Below, one piece after another: positions 25,761 through 34,873 of a stretch of DNA of 41,090 nt. Source of the DNA: Acidobacteriota bacterium. Lineage in GTDB: Bacteria > Acidobacteriota > Terriglobia > Terriglobales > Acidobacteriaceae. The stretch is from the NCBI GenBank assembly GCA_021836865.1, contig JAKBHH010000027.1, positions 1-41,090 on the forward strand, written 5' to 3'. A program made the translations under genes and the position numbers. A model generated the notes under the pieces. That model saw nothing but the letters and a program-made list of their open reading frames with translations, was not told the origin of the DNA and searched no databases. Position 1 is the stretch's first letter; every line of letters begins with the position of its first letter.

Positions 25761-28700
25761 TTAGAAGTAGACCTTCGCGGCCACCTGGATACGACGCTGT
25801 GCGTTGGCGTAACCGGTGATCACGCCAAACTGGTTTCCGTATTGGCCGCCCGGTACAGGAGAGCCAGAGAACAGACCCGTGTTCGGTCCGCCCAGCACAG
25901 GATGGTTGAGGGCATTGAACATCTCCAGTCGGAACTGGACGTTGTAGTGCTCATCAGATCCCCAGTAGGTATTCTTCGCGAGCGCCATGTCCAGGTTCTG
26001 ATAAGCCGGATTGTTTACATTGCCCAGCGTGCGGGGCGCATTGCCGATGGCAAAAGAGACCGGCATGCTGAACACGGTGGGGTTAAACCACTGTTTATAC
26101 GTTGGGCTCTGGAGCTTTGCGCTTTGGCCAGACCAGGCCGGACGCTGCCCGAAAGGAGACTGATCAGCTTGTGTTGTCGTGCCGTTACCCACAGAGCCAA
26201 GGACAATCGGCGTACCAGTGCTCCAGGTCTCCCAACCACTGACCTGCCAGCCCTTTATGAGCTTGTCCGCGACTGCAGAGCCGCTGTTGAGGAACGCCTC
26301 ACCATGTCCGAAGGGCAATTCGTAGACAACTTCCCCTGCGATGTTATAGCTGATGTTCTGCGCTCCAATGCTCCACTCCGCTTTCGGATTGTATTGGTCC
26401 GCATACGTCTGGCTTGTCGGTCCCAGGTAGCCCACGGGCGATGCAGCATTGTCGTACTCACGGCTGTCGGTGAAGGCCCAGCTGAACTGCAAGCCACGAC
26501 TGAGTTGCTTCTGCAGCAAGACAGTGAGTGCGTTGTACATTGAGTCTGCACCGGGTTTGCGGTAGCTGTACACACTGCCGTACTGCGGCCAGTGCTTCAG
26601 CAGCGCACCCTCTTCCACGGTGGAGCTGCCACCGAGACCGGTTCCGAAGACTGTGTATGTGGAGTTGCCAATGATCCCCTGGAAAGGATTGGCAACCTGG
26701 TTGAGCAACTGGCATTGACTTGTCGGTGCGCCAGGCGTGCAGCCATATTGCGCAAGCGTCCCGGTGGACAACTGGTCATAGGGCTTGCCTGGATCGCCAT
26801 TGATGAGGAAGACCCCACGGTTGCCCAGATAGCCGAGTTGCAACTTGAGGCTGTTTGATAGTTGGAACTCTGCGTTCGCATTCCATTCGATCGAGTATGG
26901 CGTGCGATAGGAGTCAAAGTACGAGTTGGAGATTGAGTTGCCTACGTCGATGCCCGCCACGCAAGCTGCGGAACTAAGGCACGCGGCCTGATGACCCTGG
27001 GGAGTGTTATAGGTCGCAAACGGCGTTTTTGCCGATGCTGGAAGCGCGGGGTCGGGGCTATAGAGCGTTGCGATCGGCAGACCGTCCTGGTTGGTAAAGG
27101 ACGGACTGAAATTCGTTTGTGTGGCGAAGCCCTGATTTCCGGGTGAGCCTGTGGTTCCAGCTGCCTGCAATGCAGATGGCTGGAAGACAATGCCCCCGCC
27201 GCCGCGTAGGACCATCTTGGGCGTAACGCTATAGGCAAAGCCTGCGCGTGGGCCAAAGTCAGCCTTCTCGATTGGCCCCTGACGACGTCCGTACCGCGAG
27301 TTGGCAGCGCCCGAGAGAATCATGCTGCCGAGCAGATTGGAACATGCGGGGCAGCTCACGCCGGCTGCAGCGGCCACCTGCGCTGGTGTTTGGCCGTTCG
27401 CGTTCGTAGCACTTGTCAGAGGCGACGGCAGCGTGGGATCCCAGTAGCTCTGTTGATTTCTCTGCTCCTCGTGCGGAACATCAAAATCGTAGCGAACACC
27501 AAGATTTAGGGTCAGCTTCGGCGTGACCTTCCAGTCATCCTGACCATAGAATGCCCAGTACTGGCTGGTCGAGATCGACTTTTCATCCTCCGAGATGTCG
27601 CCGTAGTCAGGCAATCCCAACAATAGAGAGGCCACTGAAAAGCCGGTGGTATCCGACTGCTGCGGAAACTGGCGCGTCCAGGTATCGTCTGCAGTGAAGG
27701 TGCCCGAAGGATAGCTCCATTGGTAGAAGTTGAGGCGCAGAGCACGGAACTCCCCACCTACCTTGATACTGTGCGAGCCGGCGATCTTCACGAGGCTTCC
27801 ATTGATGTCCTGCACCAGCGGATCTTCCTGGAACTCTTCGTAACCCAGCGGTCCGAGGTCAGAGAAACTGCCGTTTCCGCCAAAACCGAAGTGCGGGAAC
27901 ATCTCTCCTTCCAGAGCAGACTGCGCCACAAAGCCGGAGTCAAACCCGAGGGTACCGGGGCTGAAGGTTCCTCCGACGGGCAAACGGTTATAGGTTGACT
28001 TGGAAAGCCCATACCTGAACTCGCCGAGCAAGGTGGGCGAGAATGTGACGGTGTTGTTGAACGAACCGCTGTACTCGTAACCGTGGAAGGTGCCGCCATA
28101 ATTGCCGGGCGAAGCGGCGTTGTTGTAGTCATTCAGCGTGGACCCGGTCTGCTTCAACATCGAGTAGCGCAGGAACGAATGCCACTTCTTGGTCACATCC
28201 TGGTCCATCTTGGTATCGAAGTGCCAGTAGTCATAGGGAACGCTGCCCGTCTGCTGGTAGTTGTTATAGGTCCCTGCTCCGGGGATATTTGGTGCCGGAA
28301 AAAACTTCAGCGCAGCCTGCGTGACCGGCGAAATGCGGGACGAAGGTAGCATATTATATTGTCCATTCACATTGAATGGCTGGCGCTCATACACGCCGCT
28401 GCTGTTCTTTGCAGCGGTATCCGGGTCGAACAGCGCCGGCTTGGTAGAGCCATAAAGGCTCGTGAAGTCGCCGTTGTACCAGGCCGCATTGGGAACGGAG
28501 TAGGTGCTGGTCTGGCCGTTCGCCGCGCGCGAGTCCTCAAAGTCAAAGAAGAAGAAGCTGCGGTTGTGGCCGTTGTAGCCGGGGAACATGATTGGCCCGC
28601 CAATCGTGCCACCCGTCTGGTATTGGTGCATGATCGGCTTACTTCCAACGGTCTTCACTCCGGGCGTTCCAAACGGAATTGCATCCATCGCGCCATTTTG

Positions 28701-29459
28701 GATGAACTCGAAGAAGCTACCGTGGAGCTGATTGGTGCCGCTCTTGGTAATCAGGCTCTCTGTACCACCCGAGAAGCGCCCGTACTCGGCCGGCAGAACG
28801 CTGGTCTGGACGTTGATTTCCTGAATCGAGTCCTCCACCGGCTGATATGCAGACGAGTTATTGCCGACGTTGTTTTCCGGCAGGATGTTGGTCATGCCGT
28901 CGATCATCTGCTCGTTGTTGCCGTTGCGGCTGCCGGCGATATGGGGAGTGGAAGCATTGCCCACATTGTTGACGCCCGGCACCAGCATGGCGAAATCAAA
29001 GGGATTGCGGCCGTTGTCGGGTAATTCAAGCATTGCCTTGCTCTGGATGGTCTCACCCACGCTGGATGTGTCGACGTCGAGAGTCTCGGCCGTGGCTGTA
29101 ACCTGCACTGTTTCGTTGACCGAGCCCACATCGAGCTTGAAGTTCACGGCGCGTGTCTCTGTTACTTGGACTAGGACATTCTCCTGCTTTGCAGACCGAA
29201 AACCCTTGGCATCCACCGCCACAGAATAGGTTCCCGGCGGAACGAACGGAGCGATGTAGCGGCCTCCAGCATCGGTGACCGAGGTGCGCGTTTCATTTGT
29301 TGATGTCTGTGTGATGGTGACGGTCGCGCCCTGAACCGCCGCACCTGTCTTGTCGGTCACGAGCCCCTGAATGGTGCCCGTGGGAGTACCTTGCGCAAAG
29401 GCCGGTACACCGAGAAGGGTGAAGACGATCATGCAAAAGAATCTGCGAAGTAGTCGCAT
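25761..29459 (-). CDS. Oar-type TonB-dependent outer-membrane receptor
   Basis: A 1232-residue outer-membrane protein. The signal peptide ends at FAQ (about residue 23). An N-terminal carboxypeptidase-regulatory-like beta-sandwich (about 27-110, GTIQGLVTDKTGAAVQGATV, GRYIAPFVPPGTYSV) precedes the plug (about 120-245, ELPDNGRNPFDFAMLVPGV, QMIDGMTNILPENNVG, EFSRFSGG-like region). A very long barrel of about 950 residues follows, ending in an aromatic C-terminus (VAAKVYF) for BAM insertion. This architecture is expanded in Acidobacteriota and is thought to import glycans or other large nutrients. The start at 29459 has a consensus AGGAGG six bases upstream. Promoter and two LacI-type operators lie at 29542-29623. 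A terminator follows. Confidence 0.93.
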   Translation of the reverse strand: MRLLRRFFCMIVFTLLGVPAFAQGTPTGTIQGLVTDKTGAAVQGATVTITQTSTNETRTSVTDAGGRYIAPFVPPGTYSVAVDAKGFRSAKQENVLVQVTETRAVNFKLDVGSVNETVQVTATAETLDVDTSSVGETIQSKAMLELPDNGRNPFDFAMLVPGVNNVGNASTPHIAGSRNGNNEQMIDGMTNILPENNVGNNSSAYQPVEDSIQEINVQTSVLPAEYGRFSGGTESLITKSGTNQLHGSFFEFIQNGAMDAIPFGTPGVKTVGSKPIMHQYQTGGTIGGPIMFPGYNGHNRSFFFFDFEDSRAANGQTSTYSVPNAAWYNGDFTSLYGSTKPALFDPDTAAKNSSGVYERQPFNVNGQYNMLPSSRISPVTQAALKFFPAPNIPGAGTYNNYQQTGSVPYDYWHFDTKMDQDVTKKWHSFLRYSMLKQTGSTLNDYNNAASPGNYGGTFHGYEYSGSFNNTVTFSPTLLGEFRYGLSKSTYNRLPVGGTFSPGTLGFDSGFVAQSALEGEMFPHFGFGGNGSFSDLGPLGYEEFQEDPLVQDINGSLVKIAGSHSIKVGGEFRALRLNFYQWSYPSGTFTADDTWTRQFPQQSDTTGFSVASLLLGLPDYGDISEDEKSISTSQYWAFYGQDDWKVTPKLTLNLGVRYDFDVPHEEQRNQQSYWDPTLPSPLTSATNANGQTPAQVAAAAGVSCPACSNLLGSMILSGAANSRYGRRQGPIEKADFGPRAGFAYSVTPKMVLRGGGGIVFQPSALQAAGTTGSPGNQGFATQTNFSPSFTNQDGLPIATLYSPDPALPASAKTPFATYNTPQGHQAACLSSAACVAGIDVGNSISNSYFDSYRTPYSIEWNANAEFQLSNSLKLQLGYLGNRGVFLINGDPGKPYDQLSTGTLAQYGCTPGAPTSQCQLLNQVANPFQGIIGNSTYTVFGTGLGGSSTVEEGALLKHWPQYGSVYSYRKPGADSMYNALTVLLQKQLSRGLQFSWAFTDSREYDNAASPVGYLGPTSQTYADQYNPKAEWSIGAQNISYNIAGEVVYELPFGHGEAFLNSGSAVADKLIKGWQVSGWETWSTGTPIVLGSVGNGTTTQADQSPFGQRPAWSGQSAKLQSPTYKQWFNPTVFSMPVSFAIGNAPRTLGNVNNPAYQNLDMALAKNTYWGSDEHYNVQFRLEMFNALNHPVLGGPNTGLFSGSPVPGGQYGNQFGVITGYANAQRRIQVAAKVYF

Positions 29460-29541
29460 GCTGCCTCCTGAATTGCCGATGTGTTCGAACACCTACGGGG
29501 GTATGGGTGCATGGAAAAGTTCGCCCACTGCCCGTCGGTCC

Positions 29542-29582
29542 CGATAACGCTACCATTGAGAAGCGATATGGTAGCGTTATCA
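29542..29582. promoter_or_regulatory. Tandem LacI-type operators in a 14-base inverted repeat
   Basis: Two copies of the LacI-family pattern TGRTARCGYTAYCA face each other: CGATAACGCTACCA (29542-29555, one mismatch) and TGGTAGCGTTATCA (29569-29582, perfect). Their CG centres are 27 bases apart. Seen as one structure, the arms GATAACGCTACCAT (29543-29556) and ATGGTAGCGTTATC (29568-29581) are exact reverse complements with an 11-base spacer. The site lies just downstream of a sigma-70-like promoter for the TonB receptor, an ideal road-block position. The LacI-family gene at 20766 is the natural candidate regulator. Confidence 0.75.
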
Positions 29583-29593
29583 CCGACTGTAAG

Positions 29594-29623
29594 GTGATAA
29601 TTCCTCGGAAATGCCTTTGTCAA
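29594..29623 (-). promoter_or_regulatory. Sigma-70-like promoter of the TonB-dependent receptor gene
   Basis: On the minus strand a consensus -35 box TTGACA (29623-29618) is followed after 18 bases by TATCAC (29599-29594, four of six matches to TATAAT). Initiation near 29587 would put the perfect operator at about +6 to +19. Confidence 0.55.
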
Positions 29624-29899
29624 GTTTATTTTTGTTCCAGGTTGTCGACCCCTTCCAAATCTGGCATTTTGGGCTTCATCTTCCTCATTAATTCCACTCA
29701 TTCCGGTATGGATCTGAAGCCTATTCTGCTTCGGGTCTTCCCGGCCGGAAGGATCCATGCTTCAAAGCGCCGGATCTTCTGCACCAAGACTCTATCGGTC
29801 GGGTGTCCGATGATTGCAGATTTTGCGCGATTTGACGCTGCGCGGCAACCAAACTTAGTCTTGAGCGGATGGGTTCGTTATCAGATCCCGTTAGAGGCC
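29624..29899. other. Divergent region before the Rid-family gene
   Basis: About 275 bases between the receptor promoter and the Rid-family start. The frame of the Rid gene stays open through here, but its translation has no family similarity. No further gene, hairpin or repeat was recognised. Confidence 0.4.
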
Positions 29900-30418
29900 A
29901 TGCGGCACACGATGAATGAACTGCTAAAAACCTTGGCACATCTCCCCATCCAGAAACGCGCCATTACCAACCACGGCGCGCTGAACGAGGCCTACTGCTA
30001 CGACAAGCCGAGTTCGTTTTCACGCGGGATGCGCATCGACCTGAACGGGTTGACGATCCTGCTGATTTCGGGCACGGCATCGATCGACGAGAACGGCGTC
30101 AGCGTCCATATCGGCGACTTCCGCGCGCAGATGCGGCGGACTTTGAAGAACATTACCGCGCTGCTGGAGAGCGAAGGCTGCACCTGGCACGACATTGTGC
30201 GCACCAGTTGCTATCTGCGCGATATTGACCGCGATTACGATACCTTCAACGAAGAGCGTACGGCCTTCTTCAAGGAGCAGGCACTTGATCCTTTACCTGC
30301 ATCAACCGGAATTCAAGCCAAGCTTTGCCGCCCTGAGCTGCTCGTAGAGATCGAGGCCATCGCCATGTTCCTTACCCGAGAAAATCCCCCGGATCACTCT
30401 GAGGAAGCAGTCAGCTGA
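29900..30418 (+). CDS. Rid/YjgF-family protein lacking the RidA arginine
   Basis: A 172-residue protein of the YjgF/YER057c/UK114 fold. The strands ILLISGTASIDENG, the helix DFRAQMRRTLKNITALLESEG and VRTSCYLRDIDRDYDTFNEERTAFF are typical. The C-terminal signature reads PASTGIQAKLCRPELLVEIEA; canonical RidA has PARSCV before the VEIEA strand, where the Arg is needed for 2-aminoacrylate hydrolysis. Here it is Ser, so simple RidA imine deaminase activity is unlikely; it may belong to another Rid clade or an STGI-type chorismate-lyase-like group. The start is uncertain (ATG 29900 or 29912). It is divergent from the TonB receptor and upstream of the haem/TPR gene in the same direction. Confidence 0.75.
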   Translation: MRHTMNELLKTLAHLPIQKRAITNHGALNEAYCYDKPSSFSRGMRIDLNGLTILLISGTASIDENGVSVHIGDFRAQMRRTLKNITALLESEGCTWHDIVRTSCYLRDIDRDYDTFNEERTAFFKEQALDPLPASTGIQAKLCRPELLVEIEAIAMFLTRENPPDHSEEAVS

Positions 30419-30589
30419 GGATTGTGCAATGCTGTAGCATCGATCAGCCCCATCAAAGAACCGCATTGACAAGCGCGCACATCAAATCGAACAATCCGGG
30501 TTACCAACGGGAAAGAGTTGCTGGAAAGCCCGCCAGGCAGTCAAAAGCCAGATAGCTCAGTTCAGCAAAGAGGTAGAGAGGGTTTTGTT

Positions 30590-33028
30590 GTGAAGCGCAA
30601 TGCTATCGTTACCGTGGCCGTGGGCACGCTTGTCCTTGCAACCGTGGCGCTGCGCATCAAGTCCAAAGCCGTCGAGGACAAGGTCGCATTCGCCGCCGAG
30701 GCCGGCCAAAACGCGCTCACCATCGACTATCCTCAAGCCGGATCCGTCTTTCCGCCCGAGATTGCACCACCCACATTCATCTGGCACGACACGTCAGCAA
30801 CAGCGCAGCGGTGGCGCATTGTGATTCGCTTCGCCGACGGGTCGGAGTCGATCCGCGTCGACTCCCCTGGCGGGCCGATGAGCATCGGCCCGATAGACAC
30901 ACGCTGTGTCTCCGCGCGCAACGAGCTGCCCCAGCTCAGTCCCGCGCAAGCCACTGCACATACATGGATTCCCGACGCAACAACATGGCAACGCATCAAG
31001 CAACACTCCGTGCTCCATCCTGCGGTCATCTCGATCATGGGACTCGGCAAGAGCAACTTCCGGCGTCCAATTTCCAGCGGACAGGTCGAGATTTCGACCT
31101 CAAAAGATCCGGTGGGAGCCCCTATTTTCTATCGTGATGTGCCGTTGATGCCGTCCGAGACGGAAAAGGGAGTCATCAAACCGCTTGCTCCGACAGCGAT
31201 CCCGCTGATTGAATGGCGCCTGCGTTCGATTGACCAAACCGAGAGCCGGGTAGTGCTCAAGAACATGCATACCTGCGCTAACTGCCACTCGTTTTCCGGA
31301 GACGGCAAGACGTTTGGTATGGACATGGATGGGCCCCAGAACGACAAGGGGCTTTACGCGGTTGTGCCGCTCAAACCGCAAACCGTGATTCGCGGCCAGG
31401 ACATGATTTCCTGGAACCCGACCGGGGATCGCCAGTTCGCGTTCAACCGGGTCGGTTTCATGTCGCAGCTCTCGCCGGATGGAAAATATGTTCTCACCAT
31501 GGTGACTAGCGCGGAGCGGCCTTCGGAGAACAATTACTATGTAGCGAACTTCCTCGACTACCGCTTCCTGCAGGTCTTCTATCCCACGCGGGGCGTTCTT
31601 TATTGGTATGATCGCGCCACGGGCGAGCGGCATCCCCTGCCTGGTGCGGACGATCCCGAATACGTGCAGACGAACGGAGTATGGAGCCCGGACGGCAAGT
31701 GGATTGTCTTTCTTCGCGCCAAGGCGCAGAATCCTTATCCGCCCGGGAAACCAATCGCCAAACACGCCAACGATCCCAATGAGATTCAGATTCAATACGA
31801 TCTGTATCGGGTTCCATTCAACAACGGCAAGGGGGGCAAGGCCGAACCGATTGCCGGAGCGTCGGCCAATGGCATGAGCAACTCCTTCCCTAAAGTCTCT
31901 CCGGACGGTCGCTGGATTGTCTTTGTTGAGGCCCACAATGGTCTGCTCATGCGCCCCGATGGCAAGTTGTACATCGTACCCTTTGCAGGTGGAGAAGCAC
32001 GCCTGATGCGCGCCAACATGTCTCCGATGAATTCCTGGCATAGCTGGTCTCCGAATGGCCGCTGGCTGGTATTTTCGTCGAAGAGCCGCGGCCCGTACAC
32101 GCGCATGTTTCTGACTCACGTTGACCCAGATGGCAACGACAGTCCGCCCATCTACATCGACAATCCCACGGCGGCGAATCGAGCAGTGAACTTGCCTGAG
32201 TTCGTGAATATTCCGCCGACTGGCCTGTTGAAGATCGATACACCGGCGGTCGAGATGTACACGCAATTCGATCATGCTGTGGAGCTCGCGGAAAAGGGTC
32301 AGGAGGCTGCCGCGATTGAAGAATGGCGGAAGCTCGCAGCCCGCAACCCGGACAATGCCCGCATCTTCAACAACCTTGGCGTTGCTCTCACACGTACAGG
32401 AAAGTATGACGATGCCATTCCCCAGTTTCAGAAGGCGCTGGACCTGAATCCGCAGTACAACCTTGTGCACGTCAACCTTGGACGAGCCCTGATCGGCGCA
32501 GGGCGAACCGAAGCTGGGATCGCCGAATATGAGCAGGCATTGCAGGACTACCCTGACTCTGCTGATCTGCATAACAGCCTCGGAAGTGCTCTGCAACAAC
32601 AAGGGAGGCTCGACGATGCGATCGAGCAATTCAATGCCGCCATCCGCATTAATCCAGGATTTGCGGAGGCTCACGACAACCTGGGCGTCGCGCTTCTTTC
32701 AACCGGCATAGAAAGACAGGCGGCCGGCGCCGAAAGGGAGTTCAAGACAGCGATCGCTCTCAATCCAGCATTCGCGGAGGCAGAAAACAACCTGGGAACA
32801 CTTTACGGTCAACAGGGAAACGATGCAGCGGCTGAGCAGATGTTTCGTAACGCGCTTCGCGACCGGCCGGCATTTCCTCAGGCCATGGTCAATCTGGCAG
32901 CAATCCTTGCCAGTGAATCCCGGGGAGCAGAAGCAAAAGATCTGTTGCAGAAGGCCTTGCAGATGGAGCCCAGCAACGAGGACGCACTTCAGCTTTTGTC
33001 GATGCTGCAAACCCAAGGAAGCCGATGA
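30590..33028 (+). CDS. Mono-haem cytochrome / PD40 propeller / TPR fusion protein
   Basis: An 812-residue exported or membrane-anchored protein. An N-terminal hydrophobic segment (about 4-24, AIVTVAVGTLVLATVAL) precedes a beta-rich region. A single haem c motif CANCH lies at residues 229-233 in a TCANCHSFSGDGK context. Four to five PD40/TolB-like blades follow (about 285-545: LSPDGKYVLTM, WSPDGKWIVFL, VSPDGRWIVFV, WSPNGRWLVFS). The C-terminus (about 560-805) has around seven TPR repeats. The GTG at 30590 is favoured by a GAGAGGG site 7 bases upstream; the frame opens at 30518. The last TPR segment closely matches that of the TPR protein encoded at 34874-36664. An envelope complex with electron-transfer or sensing capacity is possible; function unknown. 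Confidence 0.85.
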   Translation: MKRNAIVTVAVGTLVLATVALRIKSKAVEDKVAFAAEAGQNALTIDYPQAGSVFPPEIAPPTFIWHDTSATAQRWRIVIRFADGSESIRVDSPGGPMSIGPIDTRCVSARNELPQLSPAQATAHTWIPDATTWQRIKQHSVLHPAVISIMGLGKSNFRRPISSGQVEISTSKDPVGAPIFYRDVPLMPSETEKGVIKPLAPTAIPLIEWRLRSIDQTESRVVLKNMHTCANCHSFSGDGKTFGMDMDGPQNDKGLYAVVPLKPQTVIRGQDMISWNPTGDRQFAFNRVGFMSQLSPDGKYVLTMVTSAERPSENNYYVANFLDYRFLQVFYPTRGVLYWYDRATGERHPLPGADDPEYVQTNGVWSPDGKWIVFLRAKAQNPYPPGKPIAKHANDPNEIQIQYDLYRVPFNNGKGGKAEPIAGASANGMSNSFPKVSPDGRWIVFVEAHNGLLMRPDGKLYIVPFAGGEARLMRANMSPMNSWHSWSPNGRWLVFSSKSRGPYTRMFLTHVDPDGNDSPPIYIDNPTAANRAVNLPEFVNIPPTGLLKIDTPAVEMYTQFDHAVELAEKGQEAAAIEEWRKLAARNPDNARIFNNLGVALTRTGKYDDAIPQFQKALDLNPQYNLVHVNLGRALIGAGRTEAGIAEYEQALQDYPDSADLHNSLGSALQQQGRLDDAIEQFNAAIRINPGFAEAHDNLGVALLSTGIERQAAGAEREFKTAIALNPAFAEAENNLGTLYGQQGNDAAAEQMFRNALRDRPAFPQAMVNLAAILASESRGAEAKDLLQKALQMEPSNEDALQLLSMLQTQGSR

Positions 33029-33064
33029 CAGTTCACGTGTGATGCTGTGCGCAAGGATTGAAGG

Positions 33065-34870
33065 TCAGGAATGATGAACCCGCACAAACGGCCTTCCCTG
33101 CACCTGCCCAACACCCTCGCGCAAGGTGACCAGTTGGTTGGCAGCGAGTGACTTAAATTGCTCCACGAGACCGGAAGGCCAGTGCACCTCAATGCTGGCG
33201 GCGGTGGCCGCGCCAAGGCCAAAGTGAAGGCGCGGGTCATTGCAGGAGAGATAGCTGCTTTGGCTCATCAGGGCCTGCGCCTGCACGTGATCGTCATAAT
33301 GCACCAGCACGCGTGCGCCAATCGCACTTCGATTGCTTTTCGTTCCCTCCAGCCGCACTTTAATCCAGTTTCCTTGCGGGGGTGCATCATTACGCAGCAG
33401 CGAGGGCGGATCGTTTTGATTCATGACTAAAATATCAATGTCCCCATCGTTGTCGAAGTCGCCGAAGGCACACCCGCGGCTCACGTGACGCGCATGCATT
33501 GCCGGACCCGCCTCCTCGCCAAGCTCCCCAAACGTGCCATTGCGCAGATTTCGGAACAGGATGGGCTGGCTCCGCGCGGGAAAGCGCGCAAAGGTGCGTT
33601 CGAGTTCTGGGTACACGTTACCGGTGACATAGAAGATGTCCGGCCACCCGTCATTGTCCAGGTCCGCGATAGCATCACCCCAGCTAACAAAGCGGCGCTC
33701 AGCTCCTACGCCTGATTGATCCGTGACGTCGTCGAAGTCTCCCTTCCCTGTCGCATGATAGAGCCCGTTGGACTGGAGCTGATAGTGCGTCTTAAAGATG
33801 TCGATATGACCGTCCAGATCGTAGTCGCCGGGCGCGATACCCATACCGGCCATCTCCTGGCCGTTGCTGCTGACTGCGAGGCCGCGGATAAGGCCTTCTT
33901 CCCGAAAGGTTCCATCATGATTGTTGAGAAAGAGCAAACTTGGGGTCGAGTCCGCCGCGACAAAAATATCGGGCCAGCCGTCTTCATCTATGTCGAAGGA
34001 AACAGCAGTCAGCCCGTATGATGTCCTGATGGAATCGATGCCTGACTCTTTCGAGACGTCGGTGAACGTGCCATCGCCGTTGTTTCGATAGAGCTGGTGC
34101 GAGGGCAGCGGCAATCCGCGCGGCCCGCAGTATACCGCCACTCCCTGATAGGAGCATGTGGCGACCTGAATGCTTGGCCTGGGTGCTGTGGCGAGATCGA
34201 ATTCTACATAGTTTGCAACAAACAGGTCGAGGTGACCGTCGCGGTTGTAGTCGAGAAACGTACAGCCCGTTCCGAAGCGATTCCCCGAATACTGCAGACC
34301 AGCCTGCGCGGTTACATCGGTAAATGTTCCATCGCCGTTGTTGCGGAAGAGCCGACTCTGCCCGTAGTAGGTAAGAAAAAGGTCTTCAAATCCGTCATTG
34401 TTGTAGTCCCCGACGCAGACTCCGTTAGCCCACCCGGGCGCTGATAAACCGGATCGCTCGGTCACGTCGCTGAAGCTTCCGTCACGGTTGTTGTGATAGA
34501 GACGATTTCCCGAGCCCGCGGGCGTACCCTCAAGTGTGCGACCGCCAAGGACAAAGAGGTCCATCCATCCGTCATTGTCGTAGTCGAAGAATGCGCAGCC
34601 CCCACCCATCGACTCGATAATGTACATCACTTCGCCCGGCGTTCCATAGACGATGGGCTGGGTGAGGCCAGCCTGTGCAGCGATGTCGGTGAACTGAGAA
34701 AACGGCGGCAATTGAATCTTCGCGGCCGGCGCAGGCGCGGTTGCTTGACCCGAGGATAATCCTTGGCTCGCGCGCAGCAGTCGCGAGGCGAGCGCTGGGG
34801 CAGCTGCGATCGCTCCCACGCGAAGGAGGCGACGGCGAGACCAGACTGGGGAAGGGCGTTGGTTCATCAT
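33065..34870 (-). CDS. Exported FG-GAP (VCBS) repeat / ASPIC-UnbV protein (CRTAC1-like)
   Basis: A 601-residue protein. The N-terminus SRRRLLRVGAIAAAPALA resembles a twin-arginine signal. The body has at least six FG-GAP-like repeats with calcium-binding DxDxDG-type loops: FFDYDNDGWMDLF, GDYNNDGFEDLF, LDYNRDGHLDLF, FDIDEDGWPDIF, GDYDLDGHIDIF, ADLDNDGWPDIF, GDFDNDGDIDIL. The C-terminus is an ASPIC/UnbV domain (about 510-590, GNWIKVRLEGTKSNRSAIGARV, LHFGLG, EVHWPSG). Such proteins form a beta propeller on the cell surface or in the periplasm; their roles are poorly known. Its start is 3 bases after the stop of the upstream TPR gene, so the two are translationally coupled. It is convergent with the haem/PD40/TPR gene, whose stop is 37 bases away. 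Confidence 0.9.
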   Translation of the reverse strand: MMNQRPSPVWSRRRLLRVGAIAAAPALASRLLRASQGLSSGQATAPAPAAKIQLPPFSQFTDIAAQAGLTQPIVYGTPGEVMYIIESMGGGCAFFDYDNDGWMDLFVLGGRTLEGTPAGSGNRLYHNNRDGSFSDVTERSGLSAPGWANGVCVGDYNNDGFEDLFLTYYGQSRLFRNNGDGTFTDVTAQAGLQYSGNRFGTGCTFLDYNRDGHLDLFVANYVEFDLATAPRPSIQVATCSYQGVAVYCGPRGLPLPSHQLYRNNGDGTFTDVSKESGIDSIRTSYGLTAVSFDIDEDGWPDIFVAADSTPSLLFLNNHDGTFREEGLIRGLAVSSNGQEMAGMGIAPGDYDLDGHIDIFKTHYQLQSNGLYHATGKGDFDDVTDQSGVGAERRFVSWGDAIADLDNDGWPDIFYVTGNVYPELERTFARFPARSQPILFRNLRNGTFGELGEEAGPAMHARHVSRGCAFGDFDNDGDIDILVMNQNDPPSLLRNDAPPQGNWIKVRLEGTKSNRSAIGARVLVHYDDHVQAQALMSQSSYLSCNDPRLHFGLGAATAASIEVHWPSGLVEQFKSLAANQLVTLREGVGQVQGRPFVRVHHS

Positions 34871-34873
34871 GCT

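Noticed and set aside
25536..26543. 335-codon plus-strand frame overlapping the TonB receptor C-terminus and its terminator
   Set aside because: It is opposite a well-supported receptor gene and crosses the terminator hairpin; no domain.
31100..32674. 524-codon minus-strand frame opposite the haem/PD40/TPR gene
   Set aside because: The plus strand carries the haem motif, propeller blades and TPR repeats; this is antisense shadow.
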